Part shown: in pieces, positions 7,055-17,863 of the stretch
Position numbering within the stretch: the first letter of the stretch is position 1
Layout of the letters: the number at the start of each line of letters is the position of its first letter
Assembly (NCBI RefSeq): GCF_004762035.2
Contig: NZ_SIJK02000057.1
Location: 1-33,592, forward strand
Length of the DNA stretch: 33,592 nt
Origin: Candidatus Chloroploca mongolica
Lineage (GTDB): Bacteria; Chloroflexota; Chloroflexia; Chloroflexales; Chloroflexaceae
Reading direction: 5' to 3'
Program-made: the position numbers and the translations under genes
Notes under the pieces: model-generated
Told to the model about the DNA's origin: nothing
The model's database searches: none
The model's input: the letters and a program-made list of their open reading frames with translations, nothing else

Positions 7055-10000
7055 ATGCCCCCGTTGATTGAGTCCGTGGTTCTCCAGCCCCTGATCGCGC
7101 CGATTGACCCGGGCGCCAATGGGCGACGGATCCGCCGGATCGAGCGCCGCTCTTTCGCCAAGATCTATGATGCGATCGAGGTGCCGCGCCTGATCGAGAC
7201 CCAAGTCAACAGCTTTGATTGGTTTCGGCGCGAGGGCCTGCGTGAGTTATTCGAAGAGATTTCACCGATTACGGATTTTACCGGCAAGAACCTTGAACTT
7301 CACTTTAAAGATTATGTCTTTGGTGAGTCGCGCCTGGATGAGTTTCAGTGCCGTGAACGCGATCTTACCTATGCGGCCCCCCTGCGGGTGAATGTCGAGT
7401 TGCGGATTCTTTCGACGGGTGAGATTAAAGAGTCCGAGATTTTTCTTGGTGATTTTCCGGTGATGACGGATAACGGTACCTTTATCTATAATGGTGCCGA
7501 GCGGGTGGTGGTCTCGCAGTTGATCCGTTCGCCAGGGGTCTATTTCAAAGATGACAAGGATCCAACCTCCGGGCGGGCCCTCCATTCAGCAAAATTGATC
7601 CCGAATCGCGGGGCCTGGCTTGAGTTTGAGACCAATAAGCGGGATGTGATTAGCGTCAAGGTTGATCGCAAACGCAAGATTCCTGTGACGATTCTCCTCC
7701 GGGCTATTATGGCCTGGCAGGCCGATGAAGATGGCAATGGGCGTTGGGTGCCCGATAATGAGCTTGATCAGCATGGTCTGAATGATCAGATCATTGAACT
7801 GCTGCGCCAGGTTGATACGCTGACCGATCATCCGTATACCCAGGCGACGCTTGATAAAGATCCAGCCCATAATGCCAAAGAGGCGCTCCTTGAACTCTAT
7901 AAGCGCCTACGTCCCGGTGATCCGCCAACCCTGGAGAATGCGCGCTCGTTGCTCGAGTCGCTGCTCTTTAATCCGCGCCGCTATGACTTGGCGAAGGTTG
8001 GCCGCTATAAGCTCAATAAGAATCTTTGGGAGCGTGAAACGCGCCGCGATGGCAAGAGCGATGCGCCGAGTATGTCGGTGCGTGTTTTGCTGCCTCGCGA
8101 TATTGTCAAGATCGTTGAGCAATTGATCCTGCTGAATAATGGTCACGGGCGTGCGGATGATATCGATCACCTCGGCAATCGCCGTGTGCGTACCGTTGGT
8201 GAGTTGATCCAGCAGCAGTTCCGCGTTGGGTTGCTCCGCCTCGAACGCGTGGTCAAAGAGCGGATGTCGCTCCAGGATCCTGAGAGCGCGACCCCCAATG
8301 GCCTGATCAATATTCGCCCCGTGGTGGCGGCAATGCGCGAGTTCTTTGGTGGCTCGCAGTTGAGTCAGTTTATGGATCAGACCAATCCGCTCGCCGAGTT
8401 GACCAATAAGCGCCGTCTCTCGGCCCTCGGTCCCGGTGGGCTTTCACGTGATCGTGCTGGCTTTGAGGTGCGCGACGTCCACCATAGTCACTATGGCCGC
8501 ATCTGCCCCGTCGAGACACCGGAAGGGCCGAATATCGGTCTGATTGGTACGATGTCGACCTTTGCACGGGTCAACGAGATGGGTTTCCTTGAGACGCCGT
8601 ATCGCAAGGTCTATAATGCCGTGGATAATGCGCCCCTCTGGGTTGAGCGTGGCGTGCTGCTGCGGGATGTGCGTGATTTGCGCACGGGCGATCTGATTGC
8701 GGCCAAAGGCGCACGGGTTGATGAAGCGACAGCCTTCCGGATTACCGTTGGGCTGCTCCGCGGTCAGATCCTGCGTGAAGATGTACTCGACCCCGATACC
8801 GATGAGACGATCGCTGAGGCAACCACCGAAGTGAATCGAGCCCTTGCCGAGAAGATTGCCCGCTTGCCGCTCAAGTCGATTCGCATCCAGCCGGTTGTCT
8901 CGCAAGAGGTGGAGTATCTGAGCGCCGATGAAGAGGATCGCTTCATTGTGGCCCAGGCGAATGCCCCCATTGATGAGCATAATCGCTTTGTGGAGGCTTC
9001 CGCCTCGTGTCGTTTTGCCGAGAAATTTGTCCAGGAACGCGTCGACCGTATTGATTATATGGACGTGTCGCCCAAGCAGGTGGTCAGTGTCTCGACGGCG
9101 CTGATTCCCTTCCTTGAGCACGACGATGCGAACCGTGCCCTGATGGGTTCGAATATGCAACGCCAGGCTGTGCCGCTCTTGCGCCCCGATGCTCCAATTG
9201 TTGGGACGGGGATGGAGTACCGCGCTGCCCGCGATTCGGGTCAGGTGGTGGTGGCGCGTATGTCAGGGGTGGTTGTCAGTTCCACGAGCGAACATATCAT
9301 CATCCAGGAAGATGATGGCTACGAGCGTGAGTATCGCCTGCGCAAGTTTATGCGCAGCAACCAGGATACCTGCATTAACCAGCGTCCAGCAGTCCTCAAG
9401 GGCCAGAAGGTCAAGACGAGTGATGTGATTGCTGATAGTTCGAGTACCGATAATGGTGAACTTGCCCTTGGTCAGAATATTCTGGTTGCCTATATGCCCT
9501 GGGAGGGCGGTAACTTCGAGGACGCGATTCTGGTCTCTGAGCGCCTAGTGCGTGAAGATATCTTTACGTCGATCCATATCGAGAAGTATGAGGTCGAGGC
9601 ACGTGATACCAAGCTTGGACCCGAAGAGATTACCCGCGATATTCCTAATGTCGGTCAGGATAGTCTGCGCAATCTTGACGAGCGCGGCATCATCTATGTG
9701 GGCGCCGAGGTGCAACCCAACGATATTCTCGTGGGTAAGATTACGCCCAAGGGCGAAACCGATCTGACTGCCGAAGAGCGCCTACTGCGGGCTATCTTTG
9801 GTGAGAAGGCCCGTGAGGTCAAGGATAGCTCGCTGCGTGTGCCCAATGGGGTGCGTGGCAAAGTTATTGACGTCAAAGTCTTCTCGCGTAGCGAAGGGGC
9901 CGAGTTGCCTGTCGGAGTCAATCAGACGGTGCGCGTACTGCTCTGTCAAAAGCGCAAAATTAGCGCTGGCGACAAGATGGCTGGTCGCCACGGTAATAAG

Positions 10001-10741
10001 GGCGTCGTTTCGCGGGTTCTCCCGATTGAAGATATGCCCTTCTTGCCCGATGGACGCCCCGTCGATATTATCCTCAATCCGATTGGCGTCCCTTCACGGA
10101 TGAATATCGGGCAGATCCTTGAGACTCACCTTGGGTGGGCCGCCGCACGGCTGGGCTTTCGCGTCGCAACGCCGGTCTTTGATGGGGCGCGCGAAGAACA
10201 GATCAAGGAACATTTGATCGCAGCTGGCTTGCCCCCTGATGGCAAGGTGACGTTGTATGACGGCCGGACGGGCGAACGCTTTGATCATCCGGTGACGGTT
10301 GGGTATGCCTATATGCTCAAGCTTGCCCACCTGGTTGAAGATAAAATTCACGCTCGTTCGACGGGCCCCTATAGCCTGGTGACTCAGCAGCCCCTGGGTG
10401 GTAAGGCCCAGTTTGGTGGTCAGCGCTTCGGTGAGATGGAGGTCTGGGCCCTCGAAGCCTATGGGGCCGCCTATATCCTCCAGGAGATGCTGACGGTCAA
10501 GTCAGATGATGTCGTAGGCCGGGTGAAGACCTATGAGGCGATTGTCAAGGGTGAGCCGATCCAGGAGGCTGGGGTGCCCGAAAGCTTCAAGGTGCTCATT
10601 AAGGAATTGCAGTCGCTCGGCCTGAGTGTCGAAGTGCTCAGCGAAGACGAGAAGCCCGTCGAGCTCACTGATGATGCCGATGGAGATATGGCTTCGCTTG
10701 ATGGCATCAATCTGAGCGGTATGGAACGCGGCGAGTTCTAG
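7055..10741 (+). CDS. rpoB: DNA-directed RNA polymerase subunit beta
   Basis: A 1228-residue RNA polymerase beta subunit. The rifampicin region reads [17 protein letters not shown], then [20 protein letters not shown], and is followed by [20 protein letters not shown]. The two active-centre lysines are Lys974 and Lys982 in [17 protein letters not shown]. The C-terminal segment [33 protein letters not shown] is the clamp-anchoring end that contacts beta prime; a short acidic tail follows. Asn451 sits where E. coli has His526 in the rifampicin pocket. The ATG at 7055 is chosen because GAGGTGA lies just upstream and MPPLIESVV matches remembered Chloroflexi starts; an in-frame ATG at 7031 has no usable ribosome site. 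It is transcribed with rpoC, 192 bases downstream. Confidence 0.98.
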   Translation: MPPLIESVVLQPLIAPIDPGANGRRIRRIERRSFAKIYDAIEVPRLIETQVNSFDWFRREGLRELFEEISPITDFTGKNLELHFKDYVFGESRLDEFQCRERDLTYAAPLRVNVELRILSTGEIKESEIFLGDFPVMTDNGTFIYNGAERVVVSQLIRSPGVYFKDDKDPTSGRALHSAKLIPNRGAWLEFETNKRDVISVKVDRKRKIPVTILLRAIMAWQADEDGNGRWVPDNELDQHGLNDQIIELLRQVDTLTDHPYTQATLDKDPAHNAKEALLELYKRLRPGDPPTLENARSLLESLLFNPRRYDLAKVGRYKLNKNLWERETRRDGKSDAPSMSVRVLLPRDIVKIVEQLILLNNGHGRADDIDHLGNRRVRTVGELIQQQFRVGLLRLERVVKERMSLQDPESATPNGLINIRPVVAAMREFFGGSQLSQFMDQTNPLAELTNKRRLSALGPGGLSRDRAGFEVRDVHHSHYGRICPVETPEGPNIGLIGTMSTFARVNEMGFLETPYRKVYNAVDNAPLWVERGVLLRDVRDLRTGDLIAAKGARVDEATAFRITVGLLRGQILREDVLDPDTDETIAEATTEVNRALAEKIARLPLKSIRIQPVVSQEVEYLSADEEDRFIVAQANAPIDEHNRFVEASASCRFAEKFVQERVDRIDYMDVSPKQVVSVSTALIPFLEHDDANRALMGSNMQRQAVPLLRPDAPIVGTGMEYRAARDSGQVVVARMSGVVVSSTSEHIIIQEDDGYEREYRLRKFMRSNQDTCINQRPAVLKGQKVKTSDVIADSSSTDNGELALGQNILVAYMPWEGGNFEDAILVSERLVREDIFTSIHIEKYEVEARDTKLGPEEITRDIPNVGQDSLRNLDERGIIYVGAEVQPNDILVGKITPKGETDLTAEERLLRAIFGEKAREVKDSSLRVPNGVRGKVIDVKVFSRSEGAELPVGVNQTVRVLLCQKRKISAGDKMAGRHGNKGVVSRVLPIEDMPFLPDGRPVDIILNPIGVPSRMNIGQILETHLGWAAARLGFRVATPVFDGAREEQIKEHLIAAGLPPDGKVTLYDGRTGERFDHPVTVGYAYMLKLAHLVEDKIHARSTGPYSLVTQQPLGGKAQFGGQRFGEMEVWALEAYGAAYILQEMLTVKSDDVVGRVKTYEAIVKGEPIQEAGVPESFKVLIKELQSLGLSVEVLSEDEKPVELTDDADGDMASLDGINLSGMERGEF

Positions 10742-10756
10742 CCCCTTTCGCTAGGT

Positions 10757-10824
10757 GCGATGGCTGGTCTAGTTCGCTCGATCCAGGAAACTGGTCGCGC
10801 GTTCGACTGGAAAGCAGCCATCGC
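10757..10824 (+). other. Inverted repeat in the rpoB-rpoC spacer
   Basis: GCGATGGCTG (10757-10766) is perfectly complementary to CAGCCATCGC (10815-10824), enclosing 48 bases that contain a CCAG-GAAA-CTGG tetraloop hairpin. The spacer (10742-10933) has no gene. The rpoC site GAGGAG lies nine bases before its ATG. The structure could be an RNA-processing or pausing element; its role is unknown. Confidence 0.5.
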
Positions 10825-10933
10825 GCCGAACTTTCTGAACTGGCAGCCGAAGAAACGCCCTGAGCACGGTACGATCACTGCGGGGATGCGTCAGCGCTGC
10901 GCTGCGTATCTTCCGCCTGAGGAGTGAGCTTCT

Positions 10934-13900
10934 ATGCTTGAGATTAACGACTTCAACGCGATTCGGATCAGCCTTGCCTCACCCGAGGATATTCGGGGTT
11001 GGTCGCATGGCGAAGTCACGAAGCCTGAGACGATTAACTACCGCACCCTGAAACCTGAGCGTGACGGGTTGTTTTGTGAGCGCATCTTTGGGCCTACCAA
11101 GGATTGGGAGTGTTACTGCGGGAAGTACAAGCGCGTTCGTTATAAAGGTGTCGTCTGCGATAAGTGTGGCGTTGAGGTCACCCGGGCGAAGGTTCGCCGT
11201 GATCGGATGGGCCATATTAGCCTGGCGTCCCCGGTGAGCCATATCTGGTTTGTGAAGGGTACACCGAGCCGTCTCGGGTTGCTGCTCGATATTAGCCCCC
11301 GCAACCTCGAACGGGTGCTCTATTTTGCCTCCTATGTGATCGTGGAGGTCAAAGAGGATCTGCGGCAGGCTACACGTGATGTGATCCAGCAAGAGTATGC
11401 CGAAAAACGCGAGAAGGTACAGCGTCAGGCTGAAGAGAAGCGCATCGAGTTTAGTACGCTGCTGACCCAGGATCTGGGCGGGATGGATACGGCTCAGGTG
11501 AGCACGCAGCACCGCATTGAAGAAGATTATAAGCGTCTTCGCGAAGAGATTACTAATGAGGCTGATCGCCTTCGCGAGCGCCTCGAAGAGTTGACCGGTG
11601 AACCCACCGATGAAGATGTACTCTTTCGGGGGACGGCGATTCTTGAAGAGGGTGAGCTTATTAGCGAGCGGATCATTGATCAGCTCGAAGAGATGGTTGA
11701 GCAAGAACTCGAGGCACTGGAGGCACGCCGCCAGCGCGATCTTGAAGATGCCGAGTTGCTGACCGGGGCCGAGCGTGAGCGCAAAGAGCATGAGGTTTCG
11801 CAAGAGCAAGAGAAGCTTCAGGAGCGCCTTCTGCGTGAACTTGAGGGGATGGTACGCGAAGAGAAAGAGAAGCTTGACCTGCTTGAAGGTTTGAAGGTGT
11901 GCCGGATTCTCACCGAGAATGAGTATCGCCAGTTGCGCGAAGTTGCCCCCGGGGTCTTCCGGGCGGATATGGGCGCAGGTGCGGTGCGTGAATTGATTGA
12001 GGCGACGGTTGATCTCGCGAAGCAGTCCGAAGAGTTGCAATTTGAAGTGCAGACGACCCAGGGCCAGCGCCGTAAAAAGGCGACCAAGCGCCTCCGTGTC
12101 GTTGAGGCCTTCCGCAAGAGTGGCAATAAGCCCGAGTGGATGATCCTCACGATGCTGCCCGTTATTCCGCCCGATCTTCGCCCGATGGTGCAACTTGATG
12201 GTGGTCGTTTTGCCACCAGTGACCTCAATGATCTCTATCGCCGGGTGATTAACCGAAACAATCGTCTCAAGCGGTTGATGGAACTCAATGCGCCCGAAAT
12301 CATTGTGCGCAATGAGAAGCGTATGTTGCAAGAGGCCGTTGATGCGCTGATTGATAATGGCCGCCGTGGCCGCGCTGTCTCGGGCAAAGGCAAGCATCGC
12401 CTCAAGAGCCTCTCGGATATGCTCAAGGGCAAGCAGGGGCGTTTCCGGCAGAATTTGCTGGGTAAGCGCGTTGATTATTCGGGTCGTTCAGTCATTGTGG
12501 TTGGCCCGAATCTCCAGTTGCACCAGTGCGGTCTTCCCAAGAAGATGGCGCTTGAACTCTTCAAGCCCTTTGTCATGCGGCGCCTGGTCGAGAAGGGCTT
12601 TGCACATAATATCAAGAGTGCCAAGCGCATTGTTGAGCGTGTGCGCCCTGAGGTCTGGGATGTGCTGGAAGAGGTGATCAAAGATTATCTCGTGCTGCTC
12701 AATCGTGCGCCGTCGTTGCACCGACTTTCGATCCAGGCCTTTGAGGCCAAGTTGATCGAAGGCTCGGCTATCCAGTTGCACCCGCTCGTGTGTGCCGCTT
12801 TTAACGCCGACTTTGACGGTGACCAGATGGCTGTCCACGTGCCACTTTCGCGCAAGGCGCAGGAAGAGGCGCGCTCGCGGATGCTGAGCAAGTATAATCT
12901 GCTGAGCCCGGCTCACGGTGATCCGATTATTACTCCGTCGCAGGATATCGTGCTTGGTTGTTACTATCTGTCGATGGTCAAGGACGGTGCGAAGGGTAGC
13001 GGTAAGAAGTTCTCGTCGGTTGATGAGGCGATGCTGGCCTATGATCAGGGCTTGCTCGATATTCAGGCCCCGATCTTGATCCGGATGGACGGCGCTCCGT
13101 CAGACAAGAATGACCGGGATGAACAGACCCGTATCTTGCCCTCCACTGCCGATGGTACGCCCCGGATGTTGATTGAGACGACGATTGGCCGGGTGCTGCT
13201 CAACAATCAGTTGCTCGAACCGCTCCGCTATCGCAATCGCCTGGTTGATAAGAAGGGCCTCAAGGAGATCATTGCTGATTGTTATAAGTACTATACGACG
13301 CTGAAGAATCTCTCGGAAGCGGATTTTGATGAGATCCGGGCCGTCCATGGGCAGCGGAGCGATCATGAACTTGCTCGTATCTATGGCTCAGAGAAGACCG
13401 CTCTTCAGGCCGATATGATCAAGGCCCTCGGCTTCAAGTATGCGACCCTCGGGGGTATGACCATCGGTATCAACGATATCGAGGTGCCGCGTGCTAAGTA
13501 TGACATCATTAGTAACGCTGAGGCCATTGTCGCTGATGTCGAGAAGCAGTTCCGGCGTGGTTTGATCACAGAGGAAGAACGCTACGAAGAGGTTGTGCGC
13601 GTCTGGCAGGATGCGACCAAGCAGACAATCAACGCGGTGAAGCTAAACCTGAATCAGTTTGGCCCTGTTGCGATGATGTCTACGTCGGGTGCCCGCGGTA
13701 ACATCAACCAGATTTCCCAGATGGCCGGTATGCGTGGTTTGATGGCCGACCCGACCGGGCGGATTATCGAGTTGCCGATCAAAGCCAATTTCCGCGAGGG
13801 CCTCTCGGTGCTTGACTATTTCGTCTCCACTCACGGTGGTCGCAAGGGGTTGGCTGATACGGCGTTGCGTACGGCTGATGCTGGCTATTTGACCCGCCGT

Positions 13901-15532
13901 TTGGTCGACGTGGCTCAGGATGTGATTGTCACGATTGAGGATTGTGGCACCGAGAATGGGGTCTGGTTGCATGCGGCTGATGACGATGAATTGATGGAGA
14001 AGCTTCAGTTTCGCGTGATCGGGCGTATCCTTGCCGCACCAGTCTATGATCCTGAGACCGGTGAAATGCTAGCGGATCGCAATGCCGAGATTGATGAAGA
14101 GTTGTCGGCATCCTTCGCCGAGCGCAATGTGACCTCGCTCTATGTGCGCTCGACGTTGAGTTGCCAGGCCGAACACGGGATCTGTCGGCTCTGCTATGGC
14201 CGTAATCTGGCAACGGGCAAACTGGTGGATATTGGTGAGGCGTGTGGCATTATTGCTGCTCAGTCGATCGGTGAGCCAGGCACGCAGTTGACGTTGCGTA
14301 CCTTCCATACCGGTGGTGTGGCTTCGGCTGATGATATTACCCAGGGTCTACCCCGTATTCAAGAGATCTTTGAGGCACGCATTCCTAAGGGTAAGGCGCT
14401 GCTCGCCGAGATTGATGGGGTGGTGCAGATTGCCAAAGACGATGATGGGGTGCGCCAGATTCGGGTAGTCGCCTCAGAGATTTATACCGATGAGTATATT
14501 TTGCCCAAGGGCTACGGTGCGCTGATCGAGAACGAGAGCGATGTAGCTGAGAATCAGCCGATTGCTGAGCCTTTACGTGCGGATAGTACCGAACTGCCGA
14601 TTGTCGCCCGGTTGGCCGGACGAGCCTTTGTCTACGAAAATCGTATTGTGGTGAGCCAGGAAGATCGCGAAGAGCGTGAACTTAAGGTTCCGCATACGTC
14701 GCGTATGCGGGTCGAAAGTGGTGAGCGTGTGGTTGCCGGTCAGCATCTGACCGACGGTAGCGCCAATCCGCAAGAGTTGCTGGATCTGCAAGGGAAAGAA
14801 GCTGTCCAGCGTTATCTGGTCAATGAGGCCCAGAAGGTCTATCGTAGCCAGGGTGTGAATATCAACGATAAGCACGTCGAGGTAATCGTCCGGCAGATGT
14901 TGCGACGTGTTCGTATCGAAGAGCCAGGCGATACCGGGTTGCTGCCTGGTGAGTTGATTGATGCTGCCGAGTTCCGTCGGCTCAACAACGATATTGTCAG
15001 CCAGGGCGGTGAACCGGCGACAGCCGCAACGGTGCTGCTTGGCATCACCAAGGCCTCGTTGAATACCGACAGCTTCCTTTCGGCAGCGTCGTTCCAGGAG
15101 ACCACACGGGTCTTGACCGATGCGGCAATCAACGGCAAAGTGGATTACCTGCGTGGCCTGAAAGAGAATGTGGTTATCGGCAAGTTGATCCCTGCCGGAT
15201 CGGGGATCGAAAAGCGCTTGCTCGATGGTACACGGCGTGAGGATCTTGTTGGTGAGATGGCTCGGATGATGGAAGAGGGTGTGAATGCGGAGGCGTCGGC
15301 CCCCACGCCCGATGAGGTTCGCCGGGCCGAGACGTTGCTCGGCATTGTTGACCCCGAGGATACCGTTGATCAGCAGGATGCCGATGAAAAGTTGCGGGCG
15401 AAACTGCTGGCAATTATCGGTGAAGAGGGTCTGGCCACGATGGATCTCGATCTTGAGGCCGAATTTGAGGATGTAACCCTCGATCTTGTGGATGAGGATG
15501 ATGAAGAGATGCCCCCGGTAGACGAGGCGTAA
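10934..15532 (+). CDS. rpoC: DNA-directed RNA polymerase subunit beta'
   Basis: A 1532-residue beta prime subunit. The N-terminal zinc ribbon uses Cys60, Cys62, Cys75 and Cys78. The catalytic [16 protein letters not shown] motif starts at 624, with the Mg-binding Asp626, Asp628 and Asp630. A second zinc site has Cys1004, Cys1077, Cys1084 and Cys1087. The trigger-loop region includes [19 protein letters not shown]. Compared with E. coli, a highly charged, coiled-coil-like insertion occupies about residues 141-320, in the place where actinobacteria and Thermus also carry insertions. The C-terminus is acidic (about residues 1505-1532). GAGGAG nine bases before the ATG supports the start. It follows rpoB and ends at a 30-bp terminator. 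Confidence 0.98.
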   Translation: MLEINDFNAIRISLASPEDIRGWSHGEVTKPETINYRTLKPERDGLFCERIFGPTKDWECYCGKYKRVRYKGVVCDKCGVEVTRAKVRRDRMGHISLASPVSHIWFVKGTPSRLGLLLDISPRNLERVLYFASYVIVEVKEDLRQATRDVIQQEYAEKREKVQRQAEEKRIEFSTLLTQDLGGMDTAQVSTQHRIEEDYKRLREEITNEADRLRERLEELTGEPTDEDVLFRGTAILEEGELISERIIDQLEEMVEQELEALEARRQRDLEDAELLTGAERERKEHEVSQEQEKLQERLLRELEGMVREEKEKLDLLEGLKVCRILTENEYRQLREVAPGVFRADMGAGAVRELIEATVDLAKQSEELQFEVQTTQGQRRKKATKRLRVVEAFRKSGNKPEWMILTMLPVIPPDLRPMVQLDGGRFATSDLNDLYRRVINRNNRLKRLMELNAPEIIVRNEKRMLQEAVDALIDNGRRGRAVSGKGKHRLKSLSDMLKGKQGRFRQNLLGKRVDYSGRSVIVVGPNLQLHQCGLPKKMALELFKPFVMRRLVEKGFAHNIKSAKRIVERVRPEVWDVLEEVIKDYLVLLNRAPSLHRLSIQAFEAKLIEGSAIQLHPLVCAAFNADFDGDQMAVHVPLSRKAQEEARSRMLSKYNLLSPAHGDPIITPSQDIVLGCYYLSMVKDGAKGSGKKFSSVDEAMLAYDQGLLDIQAPILIRMDGAPSDKNDRDEQTRILPSTADGTPRMLIETTIGRVLLNNQLLEPLRYRNRLVDKKGLKEIIADCYKYYTTLKNLSEADFDEIRAVHGQRSDHELARIYGSEKTALQADMIKALGFKYATLGGMTIGINDIEVPRAKYDIISNAEAIVADVEKQFRRGLITEEERYEEVVRVWQDATKQTINAVKLNLNQFGPVAMMSTSGARGNINQISQMAGMRGLMADPTGRIIELPIKANFREGLSVLDYFVSTHGGRKGLADTALRTADAGYLTRRLVDVAQDVIVTIEDCGTENGVWLHAADDDELMEKLQFRVIGRILAAPVYDPETGEMLADRNAEIDEELSASFAERNVTSLYVRSTLSCQAEHGICRLCYGRNLATGKLVDIGEACGIIAAQSIGEPGTQLTLRTFHTGGVASADDITQGLPRIQEIFEARIPKGKALLAEIDGVVQIAKDDDGVRQIRVVASEIYTDEYILPKGYGALIENESDVAENQPIAEPLRADSTELPIVARLAGRAFVYENRIVVSQEDREERELKVPHTSRMRVESGERVVAGQHLTDGSANPQELLDLQGKEAVQRYLVNEAQKVYRSQGVNINDKHVEVIVRQMLRRVRIEEPGDTGLLPGELIDAAEFRRLNNDIVSQGGEPATAATVLLGITKASLNTDSFLSAASFQETTRVLTDAAINGKVDYLRGLKENVVIGKLIPAGSGIEKRLLDGTRREDLVGEMARMMEEGVNAEASAPTPDEVRRAETLLGIVDPEDTVDQQDADEKLRAKLLAIIGEEGLATMDLDLEAEFEDVTLDLVDEDDEEMPPVDEA

Positions 15533-15541
15533 GCTTTGGGT

Positions 15542-15605
15542 TCTCCCGAGACAACAAAGCGCCGAGCCAGCGAAAGCTGGCTCGGCGCTTTGTTGTCTCG
15601 GGAGA
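15542..15605. terminator. Bidirectional terminator between rpoC and gpmI
   Basis: Arms 15542-15571 and 15576-15605 form 30 perfect base pairs around a GAAA tetraloop. The GC-rich inner part (GCGCCGAGCCAGC and its complement) is flanked by ACAACAAA on one side and TTTGTTGT on the other, so each strand has a T-rich tract after the core. It fills the gap between two convergent genes. Confidence 0.92.
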
Positions 15606-15610
15606 GCGAA

Positions 15611-17239
15611 CTACATGTGCTCGATTAGGCTTTGCCCCGTCATATCGGCTGCATATGCAAGGCCCATCAAATCGAGCAACGTGGGAGCTATATCAGCGAG
15701 GCGGCCACCCTCGCGCAGGCGTACCTCACCTTTGCCAAGCCCAAGCCCGTCGGCGGCTACCAGGATACAGGGCACCGGATTGGTCGTATGGGCGGTATGC
15801 ACCCCACCAGTCTCAGGGTCGATCATCTGTTCGGCGTTGCCATGGTCGGCGATCATCAGCACGACCCCCCCTCGTGCCACCACTTCGGGTACGACCTGCC
15901 CTAGACTAGCATCCACCGTTTCGCATGCCGTCACCACAGCTGGAATAAAACCGGTATGTCCGACCATATCAGGATTGGCATAATTAACGACGATCAGATC
16001 GTACTGTTCACTTTTGATCGCCTTGAGCAGTTCGTCGGTGACACCGGACGCACTCATTTCGGGCTGGAGATCGTAGGTTGCTACTTTGGGTGATGACACG
16101 AGGATGCGATCTTCGCCTGGAAAGGGTTCTTCGCGGCCCCCATTGAGAAAAAAGGTGACGTGGGGGTACTTCTCGGTTTCGGCAATATGAAACTGTGTTT
16201 TGCCTGCGGCACTGACGACGGCGGCGAGCGGGTCATTGACTGGGCGCGGCGGGAAGGCGACCTCTACTGGGAGGCCACGCTCATAGCGGGTCAAGGTTAC
16301 CATATAGAGGTTCGCAAGTTGGCGGGGGCGTTGCCAGATGCTATCAGGCAACTTCTGGCCCTCTTCCTCCTGGCGAGCGTAGTGTTGCTTGATCTGCTCG
16401 TTGAGATCAGACACAACCAGCGCACGGGTCAACTGGCGTCCCCGGTCAGGACGGAAATTGGTGAAGATGACCGCATCACCATCATTGATCGTCGCCACGG
16501 GTGCGCCATTCTCAATGATCACCGTAGGCAACATAAACTCATCGTTGACCCCGGCGGCATACGATTGGCTGATCGCCGTGCGGGCATCCGGGGCAGTCTC
16601 ACCCTCGCCGTCGGTCATAGTCGCATACGCCCGCCCGATCCGTTCCCAGCGCTTATCGCGATCCATTGCATAATACCGCCCGATCACCGTGGCAATCTTG
16701 CCTACACCGGTCTTTGCCATCGCAGCATCGAGATGATCCATAAAACTGAGCGCACTGCGCGGCAACACATCGCGACCATCGAGAAAGAGATGCAAAAAGA
16801 CCCGGTCAAACTGTTCGCGCTGGGCCAGCTCGAGCAGGGCATGCAAATGATCTTCGTGGGAATGCACCCCACCAGGCCCAAAGAGCCCGATCACATGCAG
16901 GGCCCCGCCCGTCTGCTCGGCATGGCGAATTGCCTTGAGCAAATTGGGATTGGTAAAAAAATCACCATCCCGAATCGCTTTGCTGATCCGGGTCAACTCC
17001 TGGTAGACCACAAATCCCGCACCAATATTGAGATGTCCCACCTCAGAGTTGCCGATCTGCCCTTCGGGAAGACCAACATCCAGACCTGAGGCGCTGAGCG
17101 TCGTAAAGGGTGACTGCTCGATCCAGGCATCAACATGCGGTGTATGCGCAAGGCTGACTGCATTGCCGGGGCCATCAGCAGCGAGACCCCAACCATCCAT
17201 AATAGCCAGAACCACAGGGCGAGGGCGAGCAGTGGTCAT
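15611..17239 (-). CDS. gpmI: 2,3-bisphosphoglycerate-independent phosphoglycerate mutase
   Basis: A 542-residue enzyme that interconverts 3- and 2-phosphoglycerate in glycolysis and gluconeogenesis, using two metal ions and a phosphoserine intermediate. It is of the alkaline-phosphatase superfamily. Seen: the metal-binding MDGWG (Asp15), the active Ser65 in GQIGNSEVGHLNIGAG, the substrate-side GVHSHEDHLHAL and FLDGRDVLPRSA, and the C-terminal metal motif MIADHGNAEQM. Length fits the family (510-550). AGGAGG lies eight bases before the ATG. A small membrane-protein gene precedes it on the same strand. No cofactor-dependent mutase is seen in the window. Confidence 0.97.
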   Translation of the reverse strand: MTTARPRPVVLAIMDGWGLAADGPGNAVSLAHTPHVDAWIEQSPFTTLSASGLDVGLPEGQIGNSEVGHLNIGAGFVVYQELTRISKAIRDGDFFTNPNLLKAIRHAEQTGGALHVIGLFGPGGVHSHEDHLHALLELAQREQFDRVFLHLFLDGRDVLPRSALSFMDHLDAAMAKTGVGKIATVIGRYYAMDRDKRWERIGRAYATMTDGEGETAPDARTAISQSYAAGVNDEFMLPTVIIENGAPVATINDGDAVIFTNFRPDRGRQLTRALVVSDLNEQIKQHYARQEEEGQKLPDSIWQRPRQLANLYMVTLTRYERGLPVEVAFPPRPVNDPLAAVVSAAGKTQFHIAETEKYPHVTFFLNGGREEPFPGEDRILVSSPKVATYDLQPEMSASGVTDELLKAIKSEQYDLIVVNYANPDMVGHTGFIPAVVTACETVDASLGQVVPEVVARGGVVLMIADHGNAEQMIDPETGGVHTAHTTNPVPCILVAADGLGLGKGEVRLREGGRLADIAPTLLDLMGLAYAADMTGQSLIEHM

Positions 17240-17284
17240 ACAAACAACCTCCTGATAGACAACAAAAACCGAGACAACAGATTA

Positions 17285-17311
17285 GACCAGGCTTGAGACT
17301 GGAGCCTGGTC
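17285..17311 (-). terminator. Hairpin between the small membrane gene and gpmI
   Basis: GACCAGGCT (17285-17293) pairs perfectly with AGCCTGGTC (17303-17311). On the minus strand it follows the small membrane-protein stop. A T5 tract lies about 17 bases further on, too far for a textbook terminator, so its activity is uncertain. Confidence 0.45.
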
Positions 17312-17333
17312 GATTATGAGGGCTGCGTGCGTG

Positions 17334-17585
17334 TCAACTCAGACCGAGACCGACCTGAAATAAACGTCCGGCAGCCAGCAGACCAAAGATACCGGTGATG
17401 ATCAATGGCAAGCCAACGAGCAAAAGGGTCGTCATCCGTGTGCTACTGCTTGCGCTCGTGCGCACATAATCACGTGCGATCTCGGTCCGCAGGCTCTGCA
17501 GGCCACCCCAGATGGTCAGCAAACCCATGATGCCAAAAACTACCCCGGCACCGATCGCGATCAATACACCAAGAAAGTAGAGCAT
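17334..17585 (-). CDS. Small two-helix membrane protein of unknown function
   Basis: 83 residues with two hydrophobic segments, about 3-29 (FLGVLIAIGAGVVFGIMGLL) and 52-72 (TTLLLVGLPLIITGIFGLLAA), joined by a polar stretch with several charges and a run of Ser/Thr. I do not recognise a family. The ribosome site is weak (GACGGG close to the ATG). It lies 94 bases upstream of gpmI on the same strand, with a hairpin between them, so co-transcription is uncertain. The two clear membrane segments and the lack of any competing gene argue that it is real. Confidence 0.62.
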   Translation of the reverse strand: MLYFLGVLIAIGAGVVFGIMGLLTIWGGLQSLRTEIARDYVRTSASSSTRMTTLLLVGLPLIITGIFGLLAAGRLFQVGLGLS

Positions 17586-17628
17586 ACCCGTCTCACTTCA
17601 TTCAGTTAGATGGGCAAAGCGAAGGTTC

Positions 17629-17641
17629 TTGGTTGAACCAA
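17629..17641. promoter_or_regulatory. 13-base perfect palindrome, possible operator
   Basis: TTGGTT-G-AACCAA lies in the divergent gap (17586-17863) between the small membrane gene and the serine hydrolase gene. Perfect symmetry in a divergent control region suggests a regulator site, but the protein is unknown. Apart from this palindrome and the promoter at 17805, I see nothing else convincing in the gap. Confidence 0.3.
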
Positions 17642-17804
17642 CAGACTCGTCTCCATCTACACACGGTACGACTCCAGTATACCGCGCCCGTGCAGATACG
17701 TCGAGTTGTTTTTGCATGGATTTGAGATCTTTTGCAAAGTCGTTGGGGGTCAGCAGGCTCTCATCCTCCAGCCAACGGCGTACCTTCAACCGTCCTGGTT
17801 GGTG

Positions 17805-17810
17805 TATAAT
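17805..17810 (+). promoter_or_regulatory. -10 box upstream of the serine hydrolase operon
   Basis: A consensus TATAAT stands 54 bases before the ATG. The matching -35 region is weak (TACCTT at an 18-base spacing is the best I see), which would suit activator-dependent expression, for example by the response regulator encoded downstream. Confidence 0.5.
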
Positions 17811-17863
17811 AACGATGATACACAGATCTTCCACTCACCCTGTCTGGTCGTTTCGGAGCTGCT

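Noticed and set aside
7741-7860. High density of GATC sites in rpoB
   Set aside because: It probably follows from frequent GAT codons before C-starting codons; a methylation meaning would need a genome-wide count.
10979-12397. Long minus-strand frame (472 codons) inside rpoC
   Set aside because: It is antisense to an unmistakable rpoC with full motifs; its composition reflects the reverse complement of the coiled-coil region.
16160-17089. Plus-strand frame (309 codons) opposite gpmI
   Set aside because: It is an open frame antisense to gpmI, which has all active-site motifs; no ribosome site or family pattern is seen.
17598-17834. Minus-strand frame of 78 codons in the divergent gap
   Set aside because: No ribosome site, no recognisable pattern, and it overlaps the plus-strand promoter region.
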